From NCBI RefSeq assembly GCF_019175385.1, contig NC_083338.1, forward strand, positions 93,145,777 to 93,209,776: 64,000 bases of DNA. The letters are read 5' to 3'. Below, in pieces: positions 22,864-34,318 of the stretch (its first letter is position 1; every line of letters starts with the position of its first letter). The translations under genes and the position numbers were made by a program. The notes under the pieces were generated by a model that did no database searches, had not been told where the DNA came from, and saw only the letters and a list, made by a program, of their open reading frames with translations. This stretch comes from Lycium barbarum. Its lineage: Eukaryota; Streptophyta; Magnoliopsida; Solanales; Solanaceae.

Positions 22864-23640
22864 GGAAGAGGAAATTCATCCTTAGGTCACACAAATTCAG
22901 ATTTGGCAATTCTTATTTCTTACAAGTACAATGCTTGAAATACACATGTGATACTTGACTTCTCGAATGAAACCTGTCTCGATGAGCTTGTTGACTTCAT
23001 TTTCACTCAAGGGAACTACGTTAGGTCAAAAGTATCATTGAGCTTGCTTAACAGGACGAGCACCTAATTTACAGCAAGACGATGAACTACAACTTTGGGA
23101 TATAATGCTGACATCTCTTTGTTACTCAAAGCAATACATCTTTGAACTCCATAACTATCTCAATATATTTTATTTCTTCATCAACATTTAGTGAGGCACT
23201 TAACTATGTGGGCCTTGGGTCTTCAACATTTCCAAGATTGACTTTCTTTAATGCATCAACAGTCATCTTTTCCCATTCCTCAAAATCAGGCAGTGCATCT
23301 TCAGCGTCTTTATCTTCTTAGGGATCACCATCATTGAATGATATGTGGTGACATATGTGAATAACAACAAAATTTTCTTCAACTATTACATGAGGCATGG
23401 CACTTTTCTTACCCCAGATTGTGATGTAATAAATGATCCTACACTTTCCTCATCTTCATCACACTCCTTAGTATGGACTATAATATGTGTTATACTTTGA
23501 AGACCTCTCCACATGAAATTAAAACTTTTATTTCTCACCTCATTCTAGAAGTAATCAAACTCGGGCAATCCTCAAAAATGTTTAGCTTTTGAGCATAAAT
23601 AGGTGCTTCCATCCTTCTATTATTTCCTTGGCGATTGTGT
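22864..23640 (-). pseudogene. G2 RT N-terminus and linker
   Basis: Minus-strand pieces match the start of RT (SENEVNKLIETGFIREVKY, then a VLVRNKN-like segment) and, further right, the acidic linker that in these elements sits between protease and RT (an LPDFEEWE-like word near 23300). Frames change repeatedly and stops are common. The segment joins the main RT at 20305 once A2 is removed. Confidence 0.75.
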
Positions 23641-23647
23641 TTCTTCT

Positions 23648-24052
23648 TCAATGGTCCCAACCTATCAAACACTGAAGTTCTTGGAGTTGGTTTGGTAAGT
23701 CGATCAAATATAAAAAGCCTTTTGTTAGATGTCGTAGACTCCTCTTTACTGGTAATGTAGTTGTTGCTAGCCTTTTTATAAAGATGTGTATTGGTGATGG
23801 TTGTTTGTAAGCCAAACTTTCACGTAATTGTCTGACAAAATATCCTTTCTCTGTCATCATCTTCTGAGTATGACTTACACCACGGTTTCTCTTTCCAACA
23901 GCTGGGAGCTTCCCTAATTTAGGAGGTTCATTGGGATTGTATCCAGCTTTAGCCAATAACTTGTAGGTGTTTGGGTCAAAATCCTCATTTGAGCACTTTT
24001 TAGGAAATGATTCATTTGAATGGTGGTTGGATATTTTGACAAATCCTTTCAC
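23648..24052 (-). pseudogene. G2 pol segment with G-patch-like region
   Basis: A 134-codon minus-strand frame holds NEDFDPNTYKLLAKAGYNPN, PPKLGKLP, then RGVSHTQKMMTEKGY and LAYKQPSPIHIFIKRL. I recognise this as the region after the protease in a group of plant Gypsy polyproteins, where a G-patch (Gly-rich RNA-binding) motif occurs. Here the later Gly of the motif is replaced (ESLAYKQP for a GLGY-like word). The role of this region in the element is not well known. Confidence 0.7.
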
Positions 24053-24149
24053 TAGTTTTGGAGATGATTTAATTTCATCAATTTGCTTTAGGAAAAGTCA
24101 ACCCTCCTACGACATTATGCTGCAACTCAGAAGATTGGCCTTCAAGCTT

Positions 24150-24431
24150 CTACGCCTTTGGGACATAGTGAAGAATAAGAGTCACTTTCTTACTTGAAGA
24201 TGCCACATTTATCTTCGGTAAATAGCTCATGTCATAAAGAGTTTGATCCTTTCGAACCATAACCTTCGCCTTTCTAGCTGCTACATCAGCCTTCTTTGCA
24301 ACATCAACATTTTTTATTGGCATCACGTTATCAACTTTAGCCTCCTTTGAGACACAGTTCTTTAAGTAGAATTTCACATTTGCGAAGTATGCTTCTGTCT
24401 CAGCAAAAGGTTCATCATCAGCAACTATCAT
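24150..24431 (-). pseudogene. G2 pol segment after protease
   Basis: A 93-codon minus-strand frame starts IVADDEPFAETEAYFANVKF and then becomes Lys/Ala/Val-rich (KADVAARKAKVMVRKDQ). It follows the protease directly, only three bases away, and the family usually continues in one frame here. It is a polyprotein spacer rather than a gene of its own. Confidence 0.7.
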
Positions 24432-24434
24432 CGT

Positions 24435-24731
24435 TTAAACCCCATCTTCAAAGTACTTAAAGTATTGATGGTAGGTGGATGGAACCACTTTGTTCTCGTG
24501 TATCCATGGCCTTCCTAACAAAATACTATATAAGGTCTTTGCATCAATCATGTGCATCCATATGCTTGAATGTGTATCTCCCATATTGATTTCTAGTTTG
24601 ACAATACCTATGACTCTTGGTCCCTTGATTGAATAATGAATCATCAGACGACTTTCAGATAGTTCATTTACCGAGATTTCAAGCTCTCTTACAGTGCGAA
24701 TTGGGAATATTGACTTCGGACCCATCATCAA
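24435..24731 (-). pseudogene. G2 retropepsin-like protease, C-terminal two thirds
   Basis: The minus-strand frame reads IFPIRTVRELEISVNELSES, GIVKLEINMGD, then WMHMIDAKTLYSILLGRPWI and ENKVVPSTYHQYFKYFEDGV. These are the flap, the hydrophobic strand and the closing motif of a Ty3/Gypsy aspartic protease; ILLGRPW is the usual second conserved box. The active-site D-(S/T/A)-G lies just upstream and is not in this open frame. The protein would process gag-pol during particle maturation. Confidence 0.85.
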
Positions 24732-25183
24732 TCATAATTCTATTTTCTTTATGCTCACGCACAAAACCAACCATCTTTAAGGGACGATTATGCAACTTTC
24801 ACCCAACAAAAGATCATCATTAGTGAGTGTTATTTTTGCATTACAAGTGTCCACTTCTTCAGAGTGAGTCTCAATGACATTTTCATGCAATGGAAGTGAC
24901 GATAATGCTAAATCTTACGTTTTGTCTCCTCATCGTCAATATTACAACATGAGCCCGTGGTATCATAGTGAGAAATTTTTCTATGAAACTGGCTTGGCAA
25001 GAATTCCTGCAGTGTTACCGGAAAACGTGGCATTTGATAGAAAGTCTCCCAGATCTTTGATTTCTTCACATTCTTCTTTAACCTTTACTTCTCAAGTCTT
25101 TTCATCATCTTTCCTCTTGTCACTTGTTTACTTGGCTCTCTTCATAAGCTCGTTTTACAGCGTCTTCGCCGAGTCACCAAAAT
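24732..25183 (-). pseudogene. G2 gag to protease junction, degraded
   Basis: By position this holds the protease active-site region and linker. The plus-strand frame 24874-25263 shows no domain and overlaps the expected coding strand on the other side, so I treat it as chance. Confidence 0.4.
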
Positions 25184-25519
25184 TCATCCTTTATCAATGT
25201 GATCAACACAATATTGACTATCCTCTAAAGATTTATCCTCCACTATTACTTCATTCATTATAGGAAGGCACAATGGTGTGTTAACATCGATGCGATCAAA
25301 GTCACTAAATTTAGTCATCTTCAATGGTGATGCAGTTAAAGTATCTCCACATTCTTGTACTTCAGAAATGTTGCAAAGAACTATGGGATCCAACCAACCA
25401 AAAGTGACAGAGACTTGATTCAAACTTTCCTTCTCATCTTCGAGCAATATATTTCCTTCATGGGCCAAATCCATGACCTTTTCGTTGAAGATGAAGCACT
25501 TTCCAACGGGATGACCCAT
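25184..25519 (-). pseudogene. G2 gag C-terminus after zinc knuckle
   Basis: A 111-codon minus-strand frame begins MGHPVGKCFIFNEKVMDLAH. This resembles the HRxxGHxxxxC end of the gag zinc-binding motif and the helix that follows it in this Gypsy group. The rest is acidic and poorly conserved. Earlier ligands of the knuckle lie in a different frame to the right. Confidence 0.7.
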
Positions 25520-26119
25520 CAGTCAATGATATTTGCAGTAATTTGGATCATCTGTCCTCCTAGATTCATCTGGCCACTTCATTTCTGGTAACTCAACGAG
25601 TTTTAATGCAAGGATTTCTTCAAAAAATTGTTGGAATATCGGAGTCCAGGAACGGATACTCTTTCACTTGCATTTCGTTCAAAGTTAACTTTTTGCCGAC
25701 ATTATTTTGTAAAGACGTAGTCTTCACACTTAGCTTCTTTCTTGGATTTGTGGTGACCTTTAATGGTGAGGAATTAATATTCATAGAGTCCTTACTCTCA
25801 GACTTTGGCACAAACTTGCCCCTTTCTTCACTTCTAGTTTGTCTTTTCCTCTACGAGGCACATACAGAGGCGATCCTTTATTTCCACTTGAGGACATGCT
25901 CAATTTCATATCGTGATGTAGCTAATCCTTTAAAGGACTTGAGCTTGATTCCTTTTAGGATATAGCTAAGCCCCCAATGCATTTATTAGATACACATGTC
26001 TATTCCAGAACCCTCACTAAATTTGTATTTGCAATTGAGGCTTGCATTTCTCCAGTCGTTGACGAAATCAGTGACAGGTTTATTCTTCCATTAACGCATA
26101 TCTGTAAGCTCAACCATGC
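25520..26119 (-). pseudogene. G2 gag middle, degraded
   Basis: Fragments on the minus strand (for example 25620-25811) are in the expected place for the gag middle but have frame breaks. No independent gene is seen, and the plus-strand ORFs here show no domain. Confidence 0.45.
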
Positions 26120-26414
26120 TTACTGTACGCCTTGTACTATAGAGGCATTTGAGAAATTCATGCTCAAGTTGCTCCCAAGTATTAATAGAACTATCCCCGA
26201 GATTTGTTCAAAAGCATTCCCTTGCAAGTAGCGTACAAACTGCTTAACAAGATAACCCCCACAAGTTATAGCAATATCGCAAGTTTCAATAAAGTATGCA
26301 ATATGTTGCTTGAGATTTCCTTTACCATCAAATTTTTGAAATTTTGGAGGTTGATAACTTGCAGGCATTTTTAACCCATCGATTCTTGAAATGTTTGGCT
26401 TGGCATACGAAACA
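26120..26414 (-). pseudogene. G2 gag, capsid N-terminal part
   Basis: The minus-strand frame gives MPASYQPPKFQKFDGKGNLK, then QHIAYFIETC and GGYLVKQFVRYLQGNAF. This is the conserved capsid start of this Gypsy group (PPKFxxFDGxGNPxxH, then LVKQFxxSLxGxAFxW). After GNAF the frame is lost where W-Y is expected. To the right E is inserted, and the gag N-terminus continues at 34319. Confidence 0.85.
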
Positions 26415-28029
26415 TGTAACGACCCGTTTGGTCGTTACCATGCTTTCAAAAAATTAGTGATCGTGCCTTCTCTATGAGATTAAAGGCTCGCGAATTGAAA
26501 ACGTTAAACCTCTGGCAAAATCGAATCCGACAAAAGAAAATGAGTTAAAATTCATATTTGGGCCACTGGCCCCCAAATTTCCGCCATAGTTGTTAATCAA
26601 ACCGCTGTGGTGACAATAACTAAATCAAGTGACTGTCCCAGCAAAAGGAAATTCCACTGTAGCGGCACCGCCGTAGCCGCTCCTTAACCGCTGCAGCGAA
26701 CGACGACTGAAGCTGACCGATTTATAGCCCCATTTCGGGACTTGACCTAAAATTTCTCCATTCACCTTTTATGGCTGCCATTTGGAAGATTCCAAGCCAT
26801 AGAGACTTGAACACTTGGAAAGGCAACCTTCTTCCTTTGCTTAATTACTCCTTCTTAAATCTTTCCTTATATTCACCTAGTTCTAAGGTAATGGTGAGAT
26901 AACAAATGAAAGTTTCTCCTAATTTCCTAAAAAGGTTAAGCGGTCTAATGGGTATTCTTGACCTAGAATAAAGGCAAGCTAGAAAAGAAAGGGGTTTACA
27001 TCAAATTTAGGTTATTAAAAAGGTCCTCTAAGCTCAATCTTCTTCATTCTAAAAAGGGTTAGTCTTTATGGGTCTTGGCTTTGGTAATGTAAACTAGAAA
27101 GGCTAAACTTTGGCTAATAATAACTTGGGCTTCAATAGAAAAGGTTGAATTGATGATAAATGGAGATTTAGGAAGATTATTTAAGAAATTCCGGTTCCAC
27201 CCTTAAACATTCTAGTCTTAAATCGAAAACTTAGATTTTATAGATTTAAATACCGAGCCCTCAACAATTTCTTACTTGATTTTTCTTGTCGTTCCTAAAC
27301 CAAGTCAGATTTATGTTTCTCTACGAGGATGGAAGATGAAGTCAATGGATATTCGTGGCACCCGCTCGGCCTCGAGGTAGGTTACGGCTTACTTGTGTAG
27401 ACTCCGATTAGTATTTCATAATGTTGCAATAGACAGTAATGGAGAAAGCATGCCTAGGTCTTGGGACAAGAAGTTTGGGATGAAATTCTTACTGTTGTAT
27501 GAATAATGTGTTTGGGCTCATGGCATGTTAGAATCTCTAGGTTAAACTTGACTTTCAAGTGTAAATTGGTGGTTCTATGTATTATGGGATATTAGTCGGA
27601 AGGAAAGGATTTATGTGTTACTTATAATAAGTTGGCTGTGATACTTACCAGTATGAGTGTTGCACTGACAGTGCATCGCTACACTCTTTTGAGGTGTAGA
27701 ATTGTTTCAGGTTTAGTACGTGGGATTCCAGCCGTGGTTAGATCGAGCCATCTTGAAGACTCTGTCATTAGTTCTAACATGGTCGTCATGTGTATCTTCA
27801 TCATTGCATTTCATTTTATTTTCAGTCCTGCCTTAGAAACTCTTGTACTAGTCTAGACCATATTTTGGGAAATAGTTGTAAAAGTTTTATCTATTGTTTA
27901 TTTTACAAGTTTCAATTGATTATTGTAAAATTCTTCTAATCTATTGTTACATTTGGGATTGGTAAAGGAAGGGTTTGCCTACTAGGTAGGAATAAGTAGG
28001 TGCCCGGACTCGTAAAATGGGTCGTGACA
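26415..28029 (+). repeat. E 5' LTR (internally deleted)
   Basis: It starts TGTAACGACCCGTTTGG and ends ATGGGTCGTGACA. Length is 1615 bp against 2621 bp for the 3' LTR. About 1.0 kb is missing between GTTGGCTGT (27631-27639) and GATACTT. It keeps GC-rich palindromes (26660-26705), a TATA-like TTTATAG (26721-26727) and the first hairpin of the three-hairpin module (near 27650). Confidence 0.88.
26575..26727 (+). promoter_or_regulatory. E 5' LTR promoter: GC-rich palindromes and TATA-like box
   Basis: Words such as CCGCTGCAGCG and GTAGCGGCACCGC precede TTTATAG at 26721-26727. The 3' LTR has TATTTAAAG at 32001-32009 in the same place. Confidence 0.5.
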
Positions 28030-28032
28030 AGT

Positions 28033-28045
28033 TGGTATCAGAGCC
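28033..28045 (+). other. E primer-binding site
   Basis: TGGTATCAGAGCC lies 3 nt after the 5' LTR, the classic initiator tRNA-Met primer site of plant LTR elements. It fixes the plus orientation of E. Confidence 0.93.
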
Positions 28046-28837
28046 TAGTTTACCGGTCTCAAAAGTACAAGAGCAATGTCTAGTAGAGTCTCATGGAATC
28101 GTACATAGACGTCCGTTCTCATCCACGAGAGGCTACAGGACATTTAGGAAACTTCCCTTCTTTTTTTCCGATCGTACCACTTTGGTCAAATTGGTATCTA
28201 GGCGATTCCAATTGGTATCTAAACGTTGTAAGTATGTGGTCGTGGTGGGTCTGTTCCGAGTGTGGAAAACTACTCGACGAAGTTGTTGGGGTCGTGCAAG
28301 TTGGTAGGCATCAAGAGATGCCACTGGTCAGAATCGATCATCACGGAGGAAAATTTACTGCGCCAGCGGTATCGAACCCGCGAAGGGAGGACTACTGCAG
28401 CGATGGATCCTATTATTTATACAACGCGCTAGTGATAAGATTGTCCGTCATAGCGTGATAGCTATAGCAGAATCTCGTCCACTAGATCGAACCCCTTATG
28501 TGTCTTTTGACCGCAACCGCGCAGCTTCAGTCGTTGTAGCGGTACTGCTATAGTGGAAGTACGACCGCCATAACAGTGAATCAGAGACAGTGAACCAGAG
28601 GCCTTAATTTTCTGCTTCCAACCTATTCAATCCCAAACAATACAAGAAACACAAAGGCTAAATCCATCAAGTTACAACCCACAAACCAAATATTGAAAAA
28701 CAAGAAAGTAAATTGTCCAAAAGGTGCAACCAAACAAACCAAAGAAATTGTTCGGAAAAAAATCCCAACAAGGGCAACTACATCATCATGAAATAGGGGC
28801 AAGGCCTCGAGGCAATCCTCTTCCTGGTCATCTCCTC
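28046..28837 (+). other. E leader and internal non-coding DNA
   Basis: It starts with the post-primer leader, which contains a GACGTC hexamer palindrome near 28107. GC-rich palindromic words like those of the LTR U3 recur at 28490-28580. No gag start is visible, and the plus-strand ORFs 28017-28458 show no domain. Confidence 0.5.
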
Positions 28838-30172
28838 CTATGGACTGCTAGCACCCCCATCATCTCTACCACCTCTATCACCACCCTTGGCCTTGCTCAC
28901 AAAGGAGTACTGCTCCAAGTCATCATCATCCTCCACGGGAATATCCTTGCCTGGATCCATCAACTTCAATATCCCTTTGAAGCCCCTCCATATTTTGAGG
29001 TAAAGTTTGTCCCAGGACTTGTTCTGCTACTTCTCCTTGTTGAAATCCCTGCGAAGCTTGCCATGTTCCTTGGACATAGAAGTGTACACAGTCTGCATGG
29101 CGGAGATCGACTCCTACATCTCCTTCTGAGCATCCAAATACCCCTGCATGGCATCTCGAGTGAAGTAGCCAACCTTAGCACCGGAAGAAATAGCCTTCGT
29201 AGAAGGCCTAGGAGGTCCTCGCAGCAACTCCTCCATCTGATCAAAGTGGGAATCAATACGCTCAAAGGGACCCCGAATCGGGGGAGCTCCAGCTCCGCTC
29301 CCTTCCTCACCTGTACCAACCCCAGCACTATCGTTTGTCTTCCTTTTTTTGCTTTCCACTGCTTTAACACGACCCTTCACTAATAAAGGGTTGAAATCAA
29401 CGTCGGAGTTTACCATGTCATCATCTTTCCTCTTGGTAACCTTAGCCTTCTTGCATAACGAGGTAATCAGCGAAGGAAACATCAGGCTTGTCCCTCCCCT
29501 ACTCGCAAACTCTCCCCACTCCTGGATCACATGCTTCCCCACATTCACTGGGGCATCGTCAAGTATGCAAGCAATAAGAAGAGCCCAAGGATAGGTCATA
29601 TCATTAGTATTGCTCGAAGGATGGATCCGGTGAAAGATGATATGCAACCACCTTATCTCTCTAGCAGTAAACTTATCACACATAATTCCAACCCTACTAT
29701 GAACCCAAGTGATGGACGCCCTGTCTTCCTTAGCCACCAGTTTAGACACAAGCCAAGCCCCATTGTCCTCAACATCCTTCGTATCCAACCCCTCCTCTGA
29801 ATAATTGTCTAAACTATATATCGTATTGATTGCTTTAGCCCCTACCTTCACTTTGACTCCCCGGATAAGGATTTCTGGATCAGGAGAATCCCAGTCCACC
29901 ATGGAAATCATTGCGTAAAATTCCTGAACCCAAGTCTCGTTGCACTGACCGAGGTCTTTGACTAAATGCATCCACTTCATAGCTTGCAACCTGCGTAGGA
30001 ATTTCGAGGCACGTTGGTCCACATCTTTCATATTAAAGCCCCGCACCAATAATAGAGGCGTTTTCAGTTGCCCTCAGTACCTCCGCTCGCATTGGGGAGT
30101 GGGGAAAGTAATATAGGTGAGAGTTAGTTACTCTTGACCAGGTGAGGCATTTTCTCCTTGATCTTGAGCCAT
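28838..30172 (-). pseudogene. Antisense ORF of E: putative plant transposon protein
   Basis: A frame open from 30049 to 29114 (311 codons) continues past an in-frame TAG to 28838, passing one more TAG. Upstream the same frame reaches an ATG at 30172 (MAQDQGENASPGQE), with two stops between. Readable parts are EFYAMISMVDWDSPDPEI, VRGVKVKVGAKAIN written here with I for V at the start, DKFTAREIRWLHIIFHRIHP, LLIACILDDAPVNVGKHVIQ and FPSLITSLCKKAKV. I recognise this pattern as the plant transposon-protein domain found in large non-autonomous elements; its function is unknown. The C-terminal part is Lys-, Gly- and Asp-rich. It runs opposite to E, as antisense genes do in some Tat-lineage elements such as Grande. 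Four stops make this copy a pseudogene. Confidence 0.75.
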
Positions 30173-31697
30173 AGTACCTACAACAATGCATGATGTTAGG
30201 TTTTGTTATCACTTCGAAAGCAGTAAATAGTCTAATATTCTCAGGCCTAATAACTCAAGCGAAAATCACCCCATTTGGAGTACCCTCAGCCCCTGAATCT
30301 GGCACCATATGATACAGGCACCGCTGCAGCGATTACTCAGACCGCTGTAGCGGAGCTGCTAAAGCGAACACTTAGACTGCACCAGCGACCCTTTGTTTTC
30401 CCCCTCAGTCGCTCCAGCGCTCCCTTGAGTGCCGGAATAGAGACTCGCCAGCGATTCTTCGATCACTGAAGTGGTCTCATCTTCCCCAAACGAACCCCAA
30501 TTTTCAGAGGTGGAATCCTCACTTTTCAACCCAAAAATCAATTTTCGTTCATAGATCGATCAACATTCAAGCATGCAGAGTGTTACAAGTATGGGAAACA
30601 CATTCTAGCAACTACCAACAACCAAATCGACAAAGAATTCAAAACCCACCCCAAGAACAAACCCCTTACTATACTTAAGTTTTCTACCCAAAATCCAAGA
30701 AATCTCGAAGAATTCGGTCATATTGAGACTAATTTAACACTAGACAAGTCACAAATTTCAGATTTGACCCACCCATTAACCACGTCAACTAACACCCAAA
30801 AATCCTAACTTTTGACTTGAAAATCAGTGAGATTGAAGCTTTAAAAATAAAATTTTTAGTTCCTTTATCATGCTAGGAGTTGTGGAAAGCGATTACATAC
30901 ATTAAACTTGAAAATTGGAGAGATTGCGTTGATTGAAACTGGCCCTTTTTGCAAAATTTATCCTTCCTTGTAAGCAAGTTAGTGGGGGGTGATGAGATTT
31001 AAGTGTCGGTGTTAGGGGGGTTTATTTGAGAGGTAAAGGGAGTGAATAAATTGAATAGAAAAGGGAGAGGGAGAGTTTTCGGGCATAGGGGGAGTGGAAG
31101 TGAGAAAAAGGAAGGCCAATGACCCATTTTAATTTTCTGAATTCCCGATGGCCGCAGCGGTGTGTGGCCGCACCAGTGATAGCACTACAACAGTGACTCA
31201 GACCACCGTAGCGGACACCCTATTTTTTGAATACCGCTATAGCGGAGACTCTATCGCGCCTACGCTACCGCGCTAAGGCTTATATGTCCGTTGTGGCGGG
31301 CCTTTCTAATATCATGATTATTCGTTTGAAATTGACTCATTTAAATACGACCTGAGCCTTACACCCGTAACCACGTGGTCCTGGTGGGTCCATTTTATTG
31401 ATACTTTTAAAAAGGATCATCTGGTGAGGCGTAATCATCAGACAGTCCCTGCTCCTTCGCAACAAAGATCCACTTGGAATCAAAGGTTTTTTATGTGAAG
31501 ACCACACGAGAGTGGTAACGTGGCCCCAATGCATCGTGACTAGATTCAGTTCATGAATAAGGACCAAAATCGAACATATCCAAGAGCAAGGCTTTGACAT
31601 GTGTCCTAGTATCCTCGAGTACGTAATGTGCTACCCAGTACGCTCTTGTCTAACCCCTTGCCGTTCGAGGAAGAACAGTTGTTTAATTGGTATCTAA
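30173..31697 (+). other. E internal DNA between antisense ORF and 3' LTR
   Basis: It holds two clusters of GC-rich palindromic words of the CCGCTGTAGCGG type (30310-30420 and 31145-31290) and AT-rich DNA. They lie upstream of the antisense ORF and could belong to its promoter. No clear polypurine tract precedes the 3' LTR. Confidence 0.5.
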
Positions 31698-34318
31698 TGT
31701 AACAACCCATTTGTTCGTTACCTTGCTTCTAGAAAATTTGTGATCGTGACTTCTCTAGAGATTAAAAGCTCGCGAATTGAATACGGTAAACCTCTGGCAA
31801 AATTGAAACCGACGAAAGAAAAGGAGTTAAAATTCAAATTTGGGACATCGGGCACCAAATTACCGCCATAACGGTTATTCAAACAGCCGTGGCGGCAATA
31901 ACTAAATCAAGTGACCGCCCCAGCGGAAGGAAATTCTGCTGTAGCAGTACTGCCTTAGCGGCTCCTTAACCGCTGCGGTGAACGATGACTAAAGCTAACC
32001 TATTTAAAGCCCCATTTCGGGACTTGACCTAAATTTTCTCCATTTACCTTTTGTGGCCGCCATTTGGGAGATTCCAGGCCATAGAGACTTCAACACTTGG
32101 AAAGGTAACCTTCTTCCTTTACTTAATTAATCCTTCTTAAATCTTTCCTTCTATTCACCTAGTTCTAAGGTAATGGTGAGAATAATAAATGAAAGTTTCT
32201 CCTAATTCCTTAAAAAACTTAAGGGGTCTAATGGGTACTCTTGACCTAGAATAAAAGCAAGCCAGAAAAGAAAGTGGTTTATGTCAAATTTAGGTTATTA
32301 ACAAGGTCCTGTAAGCTCAATCTTCTTCATTCTAAAAAGGGTTAGTCTTATTGGGTCTTGGTTTTGGTAATGTGAACTAGAAAGGCTAAACTTTGGCTAA
32401 TAATAACCAGGGCTCCCATAGAAAAGGTTGAATTGGTGATAAATGGAGATTTAGGAAGATTATTCAAGAAATTCTGGTTCTACCCTTAAACATTCTAGTC
32501 TTAAACCGAAATATTAGATTTTATGGATTTAAATACTAAGCCCTCAACTCTTGCTTACTCCATTTTTCTTGTCGTTCCTAGACCAAGTCAAATTTATATT
32601 TCTCTACAAGGATGGAAGATGAAGTCAATGGATGTTTGTGGCACCCGCTCGGCCTCGAGGTAGGTTACGACTTACTTGTGTATAATCCGATTAGTATTTC
32701 ATAATGTTGCAATAGACAGTAATGGAGAAAGAATGCCTAGGTCTTAGGACAAGAAGTTTGGGACGAAATTCTTACTATTGTACGACTAATGTGTTTGGGC
32801 TTGTTGCATGTTAGAATCTCTAGGTTAAACTTGTCTTTCAAGTGTAAATTGGTGGTTCTATGTATTATGGGACACTAGTCGGAAGGAAAGGATTCATGTG
32901 TTACTTATACTAAATTGGCTGTCCTTGGGTGGATTAACAGGAATTCATGTGTTCATTGACATTCTCATTACATAACATACTTTCTTATATCTATGATATA
33001 TCTATTTCATCTTGACATTGGAAGATGGTGATGATGGAGGTAAATATTATTAATGCGACATTGTTATATTTCATAGCCATCTCTATGTTGTGTGAGACAG
33101 ATTGGTTAGTGAGGAGTTGGATGAGTCATTCTAGGCTGTGTGATACAGAATGATGTTACATGGACTTAGCGGTCCCCCATGGGTCATGACTGTCGAAAGG
33201 TGGACATCGTCCCCTCGGAGCATGTGTGTATCATTTCATTGCATCGTATTTTCATACATATTATATCCTCTTGTTGATGTATTTGGTTTGGTGTCGATCA
33301 TCAGTGACCCTGTGTATTATTGTGTTAGTTGTTGAGCGGCGTAAATGATGGATAAATAGTTGGGAGGGAGATTGGGATAGGTGTCATCATACTGTATCTT
33401 GGACTATTGTTCATGCCGGAACGATTACTATGGTGGTTAGTAGGTAAGGAGTCGGTAGACCGAGTTCAGACTTTGGCTTAGTGGTAAATTTTGGTAGTAA
33501 GGAAGTGTGGCCTCTTTTGCCCTTTAGATGTTGTTGTGTGACTGTGGTGATGTAGTTAGATAGCGATAAATGGTTTCGTAGGTCGTGACTGGAGTAGAGT
33601 GCGTGTCCTAAGGAAGGGGTAGTTGTTACTTAGTAGTGGCTCGAGGATAAATGAGGCTAGTATACAGGTGTAGTTGTGGTTAGACTCAACCTTGGCTGGG
33701 GCTACGTAGGATCGATCTTGTCTTATCATGGTTCTTGTAGATAGTGTCGCTAGTGAGTAGACGTATCGGGAGATATTAGAGATGCTCGGTAGTTATGTTG
33801 TGGTTAGAATATGAGTGGAGATTATATGTTCCTTGTACCTTTGTGATCTTTGCCTATGTGTTGCCTACCGTGATTATCTGTTATTTCCTGTTGCTTTTAA
33901 TTTCCTAATCATTGTTGGCCTATGATACTTACCAGTACGAGTGTTGTACTGACACTGCACTTGCTACACTCTTTTGTGGTGTACAATTTTTTCAAGTTTA
34001 GTACGTAGGATTCCAACTGTGGTTAGATCGAGCCATCTTGAAGACCCTGTCATTCATTCTAATAGGGGTGTCTTGTGTATCTTCATCATTGCATTTCTTT
34101 TTATTTCTAGTCCTGTCTTAGAAGCTCTTGTACTAGTCAAGACCATATTTTGGGTAATAGTTTTAAAGGTTGTATCTATTGTTTATTTTACATGTATCAA
34201 TTGATTATTGTAAAATTCTTCTAATATATTGTTACATTTGGTATTGGTAAAAGAAGGTTTCACCTACTACGTGAGAATAAGTAGGTGCCCGCACGGACTC
34301 GCAAAATGGGTCGTGACA
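31698..34318 (+). repeat. E 3' LTR (full length)
   Basis: It starts TGTAACAACCCATTTG and ends AATGGGTCGTGACA; length 2621 bp. Solo LTR I, of the same family, is about 2.62 kb without its nested insert, so this is the full-length form. It includes CAGTAC-gagtgtt-GTACTG at 33933-33951 and then TACAC-n-GTGTA. Confidence 0.9.

Larger units (their letters stand above)
26415..34318 (+). mobile_element. E: non-autonomous LTR retrotransposon with antisense ORF
   Basis: Two related LTRs (26415-28029 and 31698-34318) bracket an internal region that starts with a tRNA-Met-type primer site. No gag, protease, RT or integrase is visible in 3.7 kb of internal DNA. Instead a long degraded ORF runs on the opposite strand. 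This fits a large retrotransposon derivative that depends on proteins from another element. Flanks AAACA and TAACT share only the middle bases, so the TSD is lost or mutated. The LTR divergence suggests an old insertion. Confidence 0.85.

Noticed and set aside
28017..28458. Plus-strand ORFs at the start of the E interior as gag
   Set aside because: They start inside the LTR end and primer site, and no gag motif or zinc knuckle is present.
28724..29383. 219-codon plus-strand ORF
   Set aside because: It is the opposite-strand shadow of the antisense transposon-protein ORF, whose motifs are recognisable.
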